A stretch of DNA of 43,638 nucleotides, taken from positions 1-43,638 of the forward strand of contig JAKAWQ010000026.1 in assembly GCA_021816925.1 (NCBI GenBank), written 5' to 3'. Below the pieces are notes generated by a model, which had not been told where the DNA came from, ran no database searches, and saw only the letters and a program-made list of their open reading frames with translations. Positions 30,026 to 39,114 of this stretch are shown here, piece by piece (the stretch's first letter is position 1; every line of letters starts with the position of its first letter). This stretch comes from Pseudomonadota bacterium. GTDB taxonomy: Bacteria > Pseudomonadota > Alphaproteobacteria > Acetobacterales > Acetobacteraceae. Both the position numbers and the translations under genes were made by a program.

Positions 30026-31495
30026 ATGACTCCCCCTGTCGAATCTCTCGAGGACGACAAGCCGCACGAAGAATGCGCGGTGTTCGGCGTGTGGAACGCA
30101 ACCGACGCGGCGGCAGTCACCGCGCTTGGTCTGCACGCGCTGCAGCATCGCGGGCAGGAGGCGACCGGCATCGTCTCGTTCGACGGCAAGCACTTCCATT
30201 CGCACAAGGGTCTCGGCCTGGTCGGCGACAATTTCGGCGATGCCCGGGTGATTGCCGCGCTGCCCGGCACGCACGCAACCGGTCATAACCGCTATGCCAC
30301 CACCGGCGATACCGTGCTCCGCAATGTCCAGCCCCTTTACGCGGACTTCGAATTTGGCGGCCTTGCCGTCGGCCACAACGGCAACCTCACCAACGCGCAC
30401 GGCCTGAGAAGGCAACTCGTGCGCCGTGGCTGTCTTTTCCAGTCGACGACCGACTCCGAGGTTTTCGTCCACCTGATCGCGATCAGCACCTATTCCACGG
30501 TGCTCGATCGACTGATCGATGCCCTGAAGCAGGTCGTCGGTGCGTACAGCCTGGTGGCGCTTACCAACACGGCTTTGATCGGAGCGCGCGATCCCCTGGG
30601 TGTCAGGCCGCTGATCCTCGGTCGACTGGCCGGAGCGGATGCCAACCCCGGCTACGTGCTGGCAAGCGAGACCTGCGGGCTCGAGATCGTCGGCGCCGAG
30701 TTCGTGCGCGATATCGAACCGGGCGAGATCGTCGAGATCAGCGACCAGGGTGTGCGCAGCATCCGCCCGTTCGGCCGTTCGCACCCGCGGTTCTGCGTAT
30801 TCGAATACATCTACTTCGCGCGGCCGGATTCCACGATGGAGGGCACCCCGGTCTATAGCGCGCGCAAGCGCATCGGTGCGGAACTCGCGCGCGAGGCCGG
30901 CGTCGATGCGGACGTGGTGGTGCCGGTGCCCGATTCGGGAGTGCCGGCGGCGATGGGCTTTGCCGGCGAAAGCGGCCTTCCCTTCGAGCTCGGCATCATC
31001 CGCAACCATTATGTCGGACGCACCTTCATCGAGCCCACCGACCAGATTCGCCATCTCGGCGTGAAGCTCAAGCATTCCGCCAACCGTGCCGTGCTCGCGG
31101 GACTCCGAGTGGTGCTCGTAGACGATTCGATCGTGCGTGGCACGACGAGCCGCAAGATTGTCGAGATGGTGCGCGCCGCCGGTGCTTCGGAGGTCCATAT
31201 GCGGATTTCTTCCCCGCCGACGAAGCATTCCTGCTTTTACGGGATCGACACGCCGGAGGAGAGCAAGCTTCTCGCCTCGCGGCACGGCGTGGCGGAAATG
31301 ACAGGGCTCATCGGCGCTGACAGCCTCGCTTTCATCTCGATCGACGGGCTTTATCGCGCGCTTGGGCGGGGCCCGCGCGATCCGCGCCGGCCGGCCTTCT
31401 GCGATGCCTGCTTCACCGGCGATTACCCGATCCCGCTCACCGATTTCACGGACAACGCCCAGCGTCAGCTTTCCCTTCTCGCCGAGGACCGCTGA
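30026..31495 (+). CDS. purF: Amidophosphoribosyltransferase
   Basis: First enzyme of purine synthesis, 489 residues, transferring ammonia from glutamine to PRPP. The N-terminal nucleophile is Cys17 in PHEECAVFGVW, so a 16-residue propeptide would be removed. HALQHRGQEATGI and GHNRYATTGD follow in the glutaminase domain. The phosphoribosyltransferase domain has the PRPP loop VVLVDDSIVRGTTSRKIVEM. GAGGAG lies 9 nt before the ATG. Confidence 0.96.
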   Translation: MTPPVESLEDDKPHEECAVFGVWNATDAAAVTALGLHALQHRGQEATGIVSFDGKHFHSHKGLGLVGDNFGDARVIAALPGTHATGHNRYATTGDTVLRNVQPLYADFEFGGLAVGHNGNLTNAHGLRRQLVRRGCLFQSTTDSEVFVHLIAISTYSTVLDRLIDALKQVVGAYSLVALTNTALIGARDPLGVRPLILGRLAGADANPGYVLASETCGLEIVGAEFVRDIEPGEIVEISDQGVRSIRPFGRSHPRFCVFEYIYFARPDSTMEGTPVYSARKRIGAELAREAGVDADVVVPVPDSGVPAAMGFAGESGLPFELGIIRNHYVGRTFIEPTDQIRHLGVKLKHSANRAVLAGLRVVLVDDSIVRGTTSRKIVEMVRAAGASEVHMRISSPPTKHSCFYGIDTPEESKLLASRHGVAEMTGLIGADSLAFISIDGLYRALGRGPRDPRRPAFCDACFTGDYPIPLTDFTDNAQRQLSLLAEDR

Positions 31496-31498
31496 GGC

Positions 31499-32221
31499 TT
31501 GACCGGGCCGCTCGAAGGCCGGCTTGCGCTCGTCACCGGCGCGAGCCGCGGGCTTGGCGCCGCCGCAGCGGTTGCACTTGCCGGGCTCGGCGCCGACCTC
31601 GTCATCACCGCGCGCACGGTGGGCGGGTTGGAGGAGACCGATGATGCGGTGCGCGCCGCAGGCGGTCGGGCGAGCCTGGTGCCGCTCGACCTACGCAACG
31701 GTCCGGCGGTCGATATGCTCGGCCCGAGCATCGCGCAGCGGTTCGGCCGACTGGACGTGCTCGTTTCCTGCGCGGCGGTGCTTGGCCCGTTGACGCCCGT
31801 CGGCCACGTTCTTCCCGATGCCTGGGCCGAAGTGATGGAGGTCAACCTGAGCGCGGCGTGGCGGCTGATCCGCACGACGGCACCGCTTCTCCTCGAGGCG
31901 CCGGCAGGACGAGCCGTCTTCGTGACGGACACGCGGGCGCGTGCTCCGCGCGCCTATTGGGGAGCCTATGGGGCCAGCAAGGCCGGAATGGAACACCTGG
32001 CTCTCACCTGGGCCGAGGAAATCCGCAACACGCGCGTTCGCGTCAACCTGTTCGATCCGGGCCCTATGGCAACCAAGCTGCGGCTGCGCGCCATGCCTGC
32101 GGAGGATCGCAGCCTGCTGCCGAATCCGGCGAACGTGGCGCCGGCGCTCGCTGCCCTTTGCATTCCGGAGGAAAGCCGCCACGCCGCCCTGATCAGCCGA
32201 CCCCCGTCGCTTGGCGGATGA
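31499..32221 (+). CDS. Short-chain dehydrogenase/reductase with altered active site
   Basis: SDR of 240 residues beginning at a TTG three bases after the purF stop. The cofactor site is VTGASRGLG with VPLDLRN; Asn116 lies in EVNLSAAW, and Tyr157/Lys161 in AYGASK complete most of the active site. Thirteen residues before the Tyr, where the catalytic Ser normally sits, is Asp144 (FVTDTRARAPRAYWGAY). The E. coli YciK-like branch, which this resembles, has Ser there. Either activity is lost or altered. Its 3' end overlaps the convergent UbiH-type gene by 29 bp. Confidence 0.85.
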   Translation: MTGPLEGRLALVTGASRGLGAAAAVALAGLGADLVITARTVGGLEETDDAVRAAGGRASLVPLDLRNGPAVDMLGPSIAQRFGRLDVLVSCAAVLGPLTPVGHVLPDAWAEVMEVNLSAAWRLIRTTAPLLLEAPAGRAVFVTDTRARAPRAYWGAYGASKAGMEHLALTWAEEIRNTRVRVNLFDPGPMATKLRLRAMPAEDRSLLPNPANVAPALAALCIPEESRHAALISRPPSLGG

Positions 32222-33431
32222 AAAAGCGCTTCAAGGGCGGGAGGTGGTCAACTGCTGCGATGCCGAGGTCGCGTGCGAGACGAAGCGGGGTGAAATCGTT
32301 GCTGAATAGGCGTTCGAGCCCATCGGTCGCAGCCAGCATGAGCAAGTTCCTCGCGCGCACTGCCTGCTGATATCGCCTGAGGAGCGCCGGGCCGCCCGGA
32401 TCCTCGCCCGCGGCCAGGGCGTCTTCGATCAACCCGGCGAGCGCGATCGCATCGCGGAAGCCAAGATTGAGGCCCTGGCCGGCAATGGGGTGGATCCCGT
32501 GCGCCGCATCGCCGACGAGCGCGAGCCTGACGTCGGTGCCGCGATGGGCGTAGAGGGCGCCAAGCGGGTAGCGGAAGCGCCGGCCGATCGGGCGGACGGC
32601 GCCGAGTTGCGGGCCGAGCCGGCGCGCGATCTCGGCGCCGAAGCGCGCATCGTCGAGCGTATAAAGCGTATCGGCCAGAGCTGTCGGCTCGGTCCAGACG
32701 ATGGCCGAGACATGCTCGACCGGCCCGCTTTCGATCGTCGTGGGACTCATCGGGAGCTGCGCGAAGGGTCCGGAGGGCAGAAAGTGCTCGAGAGCGGTAT
32801 GGTTGTGTGGACGGGTATGCGCAATGGCAGTGACGATGGCGTGCTGGCGATAGGAATAGCGGGTCACGGGAATGCCGGCGGCGCGGGCAAGAGGGCTGTT
32901 CCGCCCCTCGGCAGCCACCACGAGCCGTGCGGCGATCTCCTGCCCGTTATCCAGCATGAGCCGCACTCCCTCCTCCGCACGCTCGACCCGGGCTTCGGCT
33001 GGGGCGAACACGGCAAGCGGCGCGAGGGTGCGCAAGCGGGCATTGAGGGCAAGCCGGAGGCTCCGGGCCTCGACCATCCAGCCGAAGGGCGGAACTTCTG
33101 AGCGGCTCTCCCGGTGGGCCTCGCAGTGGTCAAATGTGAGCGAGAGGGGCGAGGGCGGGTGGCCGAGCCGGCCGTCCGTGATGTGAATGCCGAGGATTGG
33201 GCAGGGAGCGAAGGGCAGGAGGCCCCAAAGGCCGGCCACGTCGAGAAGCGGGCGCGACCCCGCCGCGATGGCATAGGCGCGGCCGTCGAAATCCGGATAC
33301 TCCATCGGCGGCAAGGCCACGCGGTCGATAACAGCGGTGGCAACGCCTGAGGCAGCCAGCCGGCACGCGAGCGCCGCGCCCACCGGCCCCGCTCCCACCA
33401 CCGCTGTCACGACATCGATCCGTTTCGCCAT
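32193..33431 (-). CDS. UbiH/UbiF-family FAD monooxygenase
   Basis: Ubiquinone-biosynthesis-type aromatic hydroxylase of about 412 residues. The FAD site is [19 protein letters not shown]. The YDGRA-type segment reads [16 protein letters not shown], and the second FAD motif is [30 protein letters not shown]. It could hydroxylate C5, C6 or C1 of the ubiquinone ring; the position cannot be read. The start at 33431 ([11 protein letters not shown]) is preferred to an in-frame ATG at 33470, because that ATG is part of a TATAAT-like -10 box. It is divergent from ftsK. Confidence 0.88.
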   Translation of the reverse strand: MAKRIDVVTAVVGAGPVGAALACRLAASGVATAVIDRVALPPMEYPDFDGRAYAIAAGSRPLLDVAGLWGLLPFAPCPILGIHITDGRLGHPPSPLSLTFDHCEAHRESRSEVPPFGWMVEARSLRLALNARLRTLAPLAVFAPAEARVERAEEGVRLMLDNGQEIAARLVVAAEGRNSPLARAAGIPVTRYSYRQHAIVTAIAHTRPHNHTALEHFLPSGPFAQLPMSPTTIESGPVEHVSAIVWTEPTALADTLYTLDDARFGAEIARRLGPQLGAVRPIGRRFRYPLGALYAHRGTDVRLALVGDAAHGIHPIAGQGLNLGFRDAIALAGLIEDALAAGEDPGGPALLRRYQQAVRARNLLMLAATDGLERLFSNDFTPLRLARDLGIAAVDHLPPLKRFFIRQATGVG

Positions 33432-33468
33432 CCCTGCGTCCGCGCCTTTTTCCGTCAAGTGCTTCCGC

Positions 33469-33474
33469 ATTATA
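33469..33474 (-). promoter_or_regulatory. Candidate -10 box of the UbiH-type gene
   Basis: TATAAT in the 86-bp gap divergent to ftsK reads toward the hydroxylase gene. A good -35 at 17 bp is not evident. The opposite strand has TATACT in the same place facing ftsK, so both divergent promoters may overlap here. Confidence 0.35.
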
Positions 33475-33517
33475 CTCTAAGATACGAAGTGAACGGAGCC
33501 GGAGTTCCGAATCGGGT

Positions 33518-35884
33518 ATGGCAGCCATTGTGCCGACACAGAGTCTCGCCTCGCCCACGCTGAAGGCGTTGATCCGCCGCCGGATCGCGGAGCTTGCAGG
33601 CGTGACACTTGGGCTCGCGGCGATCGCGCTCCTGCTTGCCCTGGCCTCCTACGACCCCACCGACCCATCGCTCGACACGGCGAGCGGCGGGCCGGTGCAT
33701 AATTTGGCCGGTCCGGCCGGCGCGCTGGCGGCGGACTTCCTGCTGCAGGGGTTCGGATTGGCCGCGGCGCTGCCCGGTCTTGTCATGCTCGCCTGGGCAT
33801 GGCGCGTTGCCTCCCAGCGCGGACTGGGCCGGCCGGGCCTCCGTCTTGCCGGCGCAAGTGCCGCCGTTCCCGCCCTTGCGGCCGTGCTCGGTGGCATGGC
33901 AACGCAATCCCGAACGCTGGCATGGCCGGTTGCCGCCGGACCGGGGGGAGCGGTCGGCCGAACGCTCGGGGACGCAGTGCTGGCGGCGGGGCAGGGGCTT
34001 CTCGGACCGGTTGGCCTCCTGCTCGGCTGGGTCCTGCTGGCCGGCCTCGCCGGCAGTTCGGGCTGGCTCGCGCTCGGGCTGACCGGCGGTGAATGGCAGG
34101 CAGCCGGCCGCGGGGCGGCCGGCGCAGCACGGCTGTCGGTGGGACACGGCCGCCGTGCCTTCCGTCTCTTCCTTCGCGGAGGTCTGCAGCGCCTCCGCCG
34201 CCCCGAGCCCACCGATGCATCACCCGAAGACCCGAGACCGGCGAGGGCGGAGCCTCGTTTCGAGACGACGCCTGCACCACCGCATCCTCCCTCCGGTTCG
34301 GCAGCCGGTCCACGCGTGGCGCCACGCCGGGTGGCATCACCTGCGCGGCAGGAGAGCCTGCCACTCGAGGACGGGTTTCGCTTCCCGCCGCTCTCGCTTC
34401 TCAAGGCGGCACCGGCGCGCGCCAGCACGGGGCCATCGGCGGAGTCTTTGCAGGCCAACGCGCGCCTTCTCGAATCCGTGCTTGCCGACTACGGCGTGCA
34501 GGGAGCGATTGTCGAGATCCGGCCCGGGCCCGTGGTCACGCTCTATGAACTGGAACCGGCGCCCGGCATTCGCAGCGCGCGCGTGATCGGTCTTGCCGAC
34601 GATGTGGCGCGCAGCCTCTCGGTCACCGCCGTGCGCATCGCAACCGTCCCAGGGCGCAACGTGATCGGGATTGAAGTGCCGAACTCGCGGCGCGAGACCG
34701 TTTTTCTTTCCGAGCTGCTTGCCACCGAGGACTGGGCGAAGCATCCCGCGCGGCTTGCGCTGGCGCTGGGCAAGGACATCTCCGGCGCGCCGGTCATCGC
34801 CGACCTCGCGCGCATGCCGCACCTCCTGATCGCCGGCACCACCGGCTCGGGCAAATCGGTCGGCGTGAACGCGATGATCCTCTCGCTTCTCTATCGAATG
34901 CCGCCCGAGCAATGCCGGATGATCCTGATCGACCCGAAGATGCTCGAGCTTTCGGTCTATGAAGGTATCCCGCACCTGATGGCCCCGGTCGTGACGGATC
35001 CGCCGAAGGCCGTAACGGCACTGAAGTGGACGGTGCGTGAGATGGAGCGGCGCTACCGTGCGATGAGCCAGCTCGGTGTGCGCAATATCGGCGGCTATAA
35101 CGACCGTGTGGCGGCGGCCCGTCTCAAGGGTGAGGTGGTGTCACGGCGCGTGCAGACCGGCTTCGACGTCGAAACGGGCCGCCCGATCTTCGATGAGCAG
35201 CCCCTCGCGCTTGAAGCGCTGCCCTTCATTGTGGTGGTGATTGACGAGATGGCAGACCTGATGATGGTCGCCGGCAAGGAGATCGAGGCGGCGGTGCAGC
35301 GGCTGGCGCAGATGGCGCGTGCGGCGGGTATCCACGTGATCATGGCCACGCAACGCCCATCGGTCGATGTCATCACCGGCACCATCAAGGCGAACTTCCC
35401 GACCCGCATCAGCTTCCAGGTGATCAGCAAGTTCGACTCGCGCACCATCCTCGGCGAGCAGGGAAGCGAGCAACTGCTCGGCCAGGGCGATATGCTTTAC
35501 ATGATCGGCGGGGGACGAATCACGCGCGTCCACGGGCCATTCGTTTCCGATGCGGAAGTTGAAGCAGTGGTCGAATTCCTACGTGAACAGGGAGAGCCGT
35601 CTTACGTAGAGCAAATCACCGAAGCGGCAGACGAGGAATCAAGCCCTGCCCTACCAGGCCTCGGCGAGATGGGTTCGGAAGGCGAGCGTGGCCTCTATGA
35701 ACAGGCAGTGACGCTCGTCGCGCGGGAAGGCAAGGCTTCAACCTCCTTCATCCAGCGGCATCTCCAGATCGGTTACAACCGCGCCGCCCGTCTGATCGAG
35801 CAGATGGAAAAGGACGGCGTGGTCGGGCCGTCCAATCACGTGGGCAAGCGTGAGGTGTTGCTCGGCAACCGCAGCGAAGACTGA
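33518..35884 (+). CDS. ftsK: DNA translocase FtsK
   Basis: Septum-anchored DNA pump of 788 residues that clears chromosome termini during division. About four N-terminal membrane helices (first [20 protein letters not shown]) are followed by a linker rich in proline and arginine (about residues 225-300), much shorter than in E. coli. The motor has [31 protein letters not shown], Walker [18 protein letters not shown], Walker [14 protein letters not shown], and [27 protein letters not shown]. The C-terminal gamma domain ([27 protein letters not shown]) would read KOPS sites. The start follows a divergent promoter region. Confidence 0.95.
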   Translation: MAAIVPTQSLASPTLKALIRRRIAELAGVTLGLAAIALLLALASYDPTDPSLDTASGGPVHNLAGPAGALAADFLLQGFGLAAALPGLVMLAWAWRVASQRGLGRPGLRLAGASAAVPALAAVLGGMATQSRTLAWPVAAGPGGAVGRTLGDAVLAAGQGLLGPVGLLLGWVLLAGLAGSSGWLALGLTGGEWQAAGRGAAGAARLSVGHGRRAFRLFLRGGLQRLRRPEPTDASPEDPRPARAEPRFETTPAPPHPPSGSAAGPRVAPRRVASPARQESLPLEDGFRFPPLSLLKAAPARASTGPSAESLQANARLLESVLADYGVQGAIVEIRPGPVVTLYELEPAPGIRSARVIGLADDVARSLSVTAVRIATVPGRNVIGIEVPNSRRETVFLSELLATEDWAKHPARLALALGKDISGAPVIADLARMPHLLIAGTTGSGKSVGVNAMILSLLYRMPPEQCRMILIDPKMLELSVYEGIPHLMAPVVTDPPKAVTALKWTVREMERRYRAMSQLGVRNIGGYNDRVAAARLKGEVVSRRVQTGFDVETGRPIFDEQPLALEALPFIVVVIDEMADLMMVAGKEIEAAVQRLAQMARAAGIHVIMATQRPSVDVITGTIKANFPTRISFQVISKFDSRTILGEQGSEQLLGQGDMLYMIGGGRITRVHGPFVSDAEVEAVVEFLREQGEPSYVEQITEAADEESSPALPGLGEMGSEGERGLYEQAVTLVAREGKASTSFIQRHLQIGYNRAARLIEQMEKDGVVGPSNHVGKREVLLGNRSED

Positions 35885-35897
35885 CGACACGCACCCC

Positions 35898-35931
35898 GCC
35901 GCGGCCGGAAAAGCAGCACTCAGGCCGCGGC
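35898..35931. terminator. Inverted repeat between convergent genes
   Basis: GCCGCGGCC and GGCCGCGGC, 16 bp apart, lie between the ftsK stop and the end of the convergent membrane-protein gene, overlapping the last codons of the latter. The position suits a shared terminator; no T-run is present. Confidence 0.3.
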
Positions 35932-36480
35932 CGGGAGCGCCTCGGCACCGGCAGGTGCCCGCGCCGAGGCAGGGGCTTGGTCACCTCCCGCGCGGCACCG
36001 GTTGAGCAGGGCCAGCGTTTTCTCAATCTCGGCGACGGCCTTGTGGTACTCGCGGCGGAGCTGCTGGAGATCTGGCTTGCCCGCCTCAAAGCGATAGACC
36101 GCGGGCCCAGCGCTCTTCGTACGCGCCGCCACCAGCCCCTCCAGGCGTTCGACCAGCACATAGGTTGGGACCACGGCGGCAATTTCGTCTTCGCGCAGAA
36201 AGGTCAGCCGCCCGATAGTGCCGCGATAGACTGCGACGAGGCCCCGGCCGGAGAGCACGTAGCCAGCATCGGTACGGATCAGGCGCATATTCTCCCGCAT
36301 CAGCTCGAGCAGGCTCGCGAGTTCGGCAGCGAGAGCCGCGCGGTGGCGGCGCGCGTCGCGGCGTGCCTGGAAAATGGCAAAGCCGCGGTTGGTGCCCACA
36401 TTCACCGTAACCATCGTTACTACGGCGATCAGCGGAATCAGATGCCAGAGCATGATCGGATTTGCGGCATAGGCGGACAT
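35920..36480 (-). CDS. Single-pass membrane protein of unknown function
   Basis: Protein of 186 residues not recognised. One membrane helix (LWHLIPLIAVVTMVTVNVG, residues 11-30) is followed by a basic, helix-rich cytoplasmic part with likely coiled coil (RRHRAALAAELASLLELMRENMRLI). A compact middle domain (YVLSGRGLVAVYRGTIGRLTFLREDEIAAVVPTYVLVERLE) and a second helical stretch (QQLRREYHKAVAEIEKTLALLNR) precede an Ala/Pro tail. GGAGAG precedes the ATG. It lies downstream of the broken DUF488 gene on the same strand. Confidence 0.75.
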   Translation of the reverse strand: MSAYAANPIMLWHLIPLIAVVTMVTVNVGTNRGFAIFQARRDARRHRAALAAELASLLELMRENMRLIRTDAGYVLSGRGLVAVYRGTIGRLTFLREDEIAAVVPTYVLVERLEGLVAARTKSAGPAVYRFEAGKPDLQQLRREYHKAVAEIEKTLALLNRCRAGGDQAPASARAPAGAEALPAAA

Positions 36481-36539
36481 CGTTCATCTCTCCGTTGTTG
36501 CGGGCGGGACTGCCGCCCGGGGCTATTCCCGTTGCCAAT

Positions 36540-37151
36540 CTACCCCCTGGCACGCCCGCTAGGAACGCACATCGCCTGCAGGCGGAATGCTACCCGCCGC
36601 GCCCGAAATCTGTACGCCACTGCCAAGGCCTCGGCCGAGGGGCAGAGCAAGCTAAACCCCAACTGCCCGGTTGCCTCGAGCAGCCTCGCCTCCATCGCAG
36701 TGTGCGACTCGATCGTTCCGTCCGCGAGGATGTGCGCAACGGTTGCGTCTGCTTCGGCCAAACACCGCCCGACGAGAAGTGAGCGGTGGCAGTCAAGCGG
36801 GTCTTGTTCCGCACAGAGGAGCGCCGAGCGCCCCGGCAGCGAACCCACCGAGACGCTCGAGCCCCGCGCGGAATCCCGGTTCGCAGCCATCCGCTCGTAA
36901 TCAGCAATGCCATCGGAAAAGGGTTCCGGCCGCGATGGCTGCCCACCGAGTTCCGTGCCCAGAAAGCAGTATTCGATCCCGGCGCAACGCAGCATGCCTT
37001 CGAGCGACCGGCGGCGGTAATGGGGGAGGCGCCGTTAGAATGGCACCGTACGCACATCGGCGATCCGTACGACCCCGGCCGTGCGCAGGAGCTCCAGAAA
37101 CCGCGCGGCCGAATGGTTCGAGTGGCCGATCGTCAGGAGGGCGGTCCCCAT
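36540..37151 (-). pseudogene. DUF488 family gene broken by one stop codon
   Basis: Reading through a single in-frame TAA at 37035-37037 gives a complete DUF488 protein of about 203 codons. It has MGTALLTIGHSNHSAARFLELLRTAGVVRIADVRTVPF, the stop, then RRLPHYRRRSLEGMLRCAGIEYCFLGTELGG, YERMA and the family's ALLCAEQDPLDCHRSLL motif. The position of the stop is where relatives usually have Ser (VP-SR), so TCA to TAA is the simplest explanation. GGAGGAG precedes the ATG. The second part alone has an ATG at 36995 but lacks the IGHSN motif. A sequencing error is possible. The family's function is not established. Confidence 0.8.
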
Positions 37152-37175
37152 CGTGGCTCCTCCCTCTCGGGATGC

Positions 37176-37528
37176 TGGTGCGGACGGCGGGACTCGAACC
37201 CGCACTCCCCACAGGGGAAGCAGATTTTCATGCCACCTCGGCTTCCGCCGCCGCCCGGCCGGCCAAACCAGCGGGCGTTCGTGGTCTGGACTATCCCTTC
37301 GCCATGGCCAAAAGCGGGCCTCAGGCGCCGCCCGTCTAGTCTCTACACCTTCCCCGACCTTCCCGCGTTGGTGGGGAAAGTCGAAGGCTTGGCTCGGGAT
37401 TGGCCCGACCCCGCAACAAATCGCCGGGCCGTCGGCGTTCCCCGAATTTGGGCGGTTCTGCACCGGAGGTTTCCCCTCGGGCACTCCGTTCGCGAAGTCT
37501 GCCGCGTCTGCCTTTCCGCCACGTCCGC
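37176..37528 (-). tRNA. tRNA-Leu(UAA), interrupted by a group I intron
   Basis: The 5' exon is 37528-37495 (34 nt) and the 3' exon 37228-37176 including encoded CCA. Joined, they give a full leucine tRNA. The acceptor stem GCGGACG pairs perfectly with CGTCCGC, discriminator A. The D stem is GCG/CGC, and the anticodon stem GCAGA/TCTGC encloses loop CTTAAAA with anticodon UAA. A long variable arm has stem CCCC/GGGG, and T arm GCGGG-TTCGAGT-CCCGC. The intron falls between U34 and A35. The DUF488 gene starts 25 bp downstream. Standard scanning without intron awareness would miss it. Confidence 0.95.
37229..37494 (-). ncRNA. Group I self-splicing intron in tRNA-Leu(UAA)
   Basis: The 266-nt insert has all group I core elements in order on the minus strand: P (CAAATTCGGGGAACGCC, near 37450-37434), Q (AATCCCGAGCCAAGCC, 37401-37386), R (AGGTGTAGAGACTAGACGGG, 37350-37331) and S (GAAGGGATAGTCC, 37300-37288). 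P4 pairs CGGG of P with CCCG of Q; P7 pairs GACTA of R with TAGTC of S. P1 pairs exon ACUU with intron GAGU, closed by CG-CGAA-CG, giving the required U-G at the 5' splice site. A bulged P2 hairpin follows (around 37482-37459). The last base is G. Small size and motifs resemble subgroup IC3. No endonuclease frame is present, so it is not autonomously mobile. Confidence 0.95.
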
Positions 37529-37553
37529 GGGCGGGTGTAGAAGCGATCTCCTT

Positions 37554-38468
37554 TCAGCCCTCGGCTGCGATCCGACAAGCGATGTCTAGCCCGCTCCGGA
37601 TCAGCTTCTCGCTCGCCTCGGGCGTGCGGAAGCCACTGTGCGCCGAAAGCGTGACATTATCGAGGGCGGCCAGCGGATGGCCGGCCGGCAGCGGTTCCGT
37701 CGCAAACACGTCGAGTGCGGCATGGCCGAGCCGTCCCTCCTTCAGGGCTGCGATCATCGCCTCCTCGTCCACGAGGGCGGCGCGCGCGGTGTTCACCAGG
37801 ATGGCCCCCGGCCGGAGCAATGCAAGGCGCGTTGCGTCGAGGAATCCGCGTGTCTCATCGGTCAGCAGCAGGTGGAGCGAGACCACGTGGCTTTCCGCGA
37901 GCAACGTCTCGACCGGAACGAAATTCACGCTGGGCGCGGTTTTCGACGTGCGGTTCCAGGCGAGCACGCGCATGCCCGAGCCGGCGGCGATGCGTGCCAC
38001 CTCTCTGCCGATACCTCCGAAGCCGATCAACCCGATCGTCTTGCCGGTGAGTTCCATCCCCTCGGTGCGCAACCACTGGCCCTGGCGCATCCCGCGGTCC
38101 ATGCGTGCAAGCCCGCGCGCCGCCGCCCACATCAGCGCGATCGTGTGCTCGGCCACCGTGGTATCGCCATAGCCCTTGATGATGTGCACCTGAATGCCGA
38201 TCGACGCGAGTTCATCGGGGTTCATGTAGCTGCGTGCGCCGGTGCCGAGGAAGATGATATGCTTGAGGCCGCGGCAGCGCCGCATCGTTTCGGTCGGCAT
38301 CGGGCTGTGATCGTCGATCACGAAATCGGCCCCGTCGAGCAGGCGGGGCAAAGTGTTCGGCAGGACGTGGTCCTCTTCGTAAAGCGCCACCGGCGGGTCC
38401 GTGGGCCGCCGCACCTTTCGGTACACGTCGCCAAGCGCATCGCTGGCGTCAATGAACACGCCCTTCAT
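37554..38468 (-). CDS. D-isomer-specific 2-hydroxyacid dehydrogenase
   Basis: NAD-dependent dehydrogenase of 304 residues. The dinucleotide site is GKTIGLIGFGGIGREVARIAAGSGMRVLAWNRT. The catalytic Arg is in LVNTARAALVDEEAM, Glu in DVFATEPLPAGHPL, and His in NVTLSAHSGFRTPEA. The family includes phosphoglycerate and hydroxypyruvate reductases; substrate is not clear. The ATG at 38468 (MKGVFIDASD) has GAGGGT upstream; a longer frame to 38555 lacks family character. It ends 25 bp before the split tRNA gene on the same strand, possibly sharing a transcript. Confidence 0.88.
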   Translation of the reverse strand: MKGVFIDASDALGDVYRKVRRPTDPPVALYEEDHVLPNTLPRLLDGADFVIDDHSPMPTETMRRCRGLKHIIFLGTGARSYMNPDELASIGIQVHIIKGYGDTTVAEHTIALMWAAARGLARMDRGMRQGQWLRTEGMELTGKTIGLIGFGGIGREVARIAAGSGMRVLAWNRTSKTAPSVNFVPVETLLAESHVVSLHLLLTDETRGFLDATRLALLRPGAILVNTARAALVDEEAMIAALKEGRLGHAALDVFATEPLPAGHPLAALDNVTLSAHSGFRTPEASEKLIRSGLDIACRIAAEG

Positions 38469-39114
38469 AGGACCCTCGCAGGCTGTCGCTCGGATAGTGC
38501 TGGACCAAGTCTCCGGGAGCAAGGCGCTCTGTTCCTCCTGCTGTAGGGAGCGCACGAATTGTCCGGACCAGGGAGCTGGTCCGCACCCGGTTTCTTGGAC
38601 ACAAGAGACGACTATGCGGCCATCCTGAGGTTGCCCTGATTCCAGGTTGCTCCGACAGCCGCGGGGCTCGTCAAGCCGTTCTTCTCGAGCAGCCAGGATG
38701 CATTGTACTGGGCGATGAAAGTACGGGGCGATGAAATCGTGCGCGTCGAGCGCCCCTCAGCACCATGAGCGATAACCCACGCGTTGGCCTGCCAGCCATC
38801 ATAGCCTGACGCGGCGGTCCAATCCGCCCGGGAGCCCAGCTCCTACACCGCTCGCGGGGAGTGCATCATGCGAAGCTCTCAGTGCCTATGAGTGAAAGGC
38901 TCATCCGGCCAAAGCCGTAGCGGGCAAGCCGGGAGCGAGTCTTGCGGGCGCCGGGGTAACGCGGGGTCTGTCGGCGCCGCTGCAAAACTCCCAAAAAACG
39001 CCGACTGAAAATTCCCCAGGTGGTCTGACGTAGCCGCCGGTCAGGGGCGGTTGGGCGGCGAGGCAACGCCGGAGCCGCCATCCGAGATGAGGTCGGGAGT
39101 CGGACTGGTTCGTA
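38469..39114. other. Mobile-element debris without intact gene
   Basis: About 650 bp with no complete gene. It holds a transposase tail (listed separately) and, around 38990-39115, sequence that leads directly into the group II intron reverse transcriptase fragment and is likely part of that element. The rest I cannot assign. Confidence 0.5.
38612..38740 (-). pseudogene. Possible transposase C-terminal remnant
   Basis: An open minus-strand frame without a start reads TFIAQYNASWLLEKNGLTSPAAVGATWNQGNLRMAA then stop. F...YN..WLL.K.G..SP is reminiscent of the C-terminus of integrase-core transposases of the IS3 group. Upstream the frame loses similarity. Just past the stop, CCGGTTTCTTGGACACAA on the plus strand could be the element end. 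Moderate to weak call. Confidence 0.4.

Noticed and set aside
37035-37484. 149-codon minus-strand frame across the tRNA and intron, fused to the DUF488 start
   Set aside because: Only the last 38 codons are protein-like. The rest is structured RNA, and the true start is the ATG at 37151 with its own ribosome site.
38995-39025. GCCGACTGAAAATTCCCCA as an IS21-type terminal sequence
   Set aside because: It is reminiscent of IS21-group ends, but there is no istA/istB fragment next to it and I cannot confirm the match without a search.
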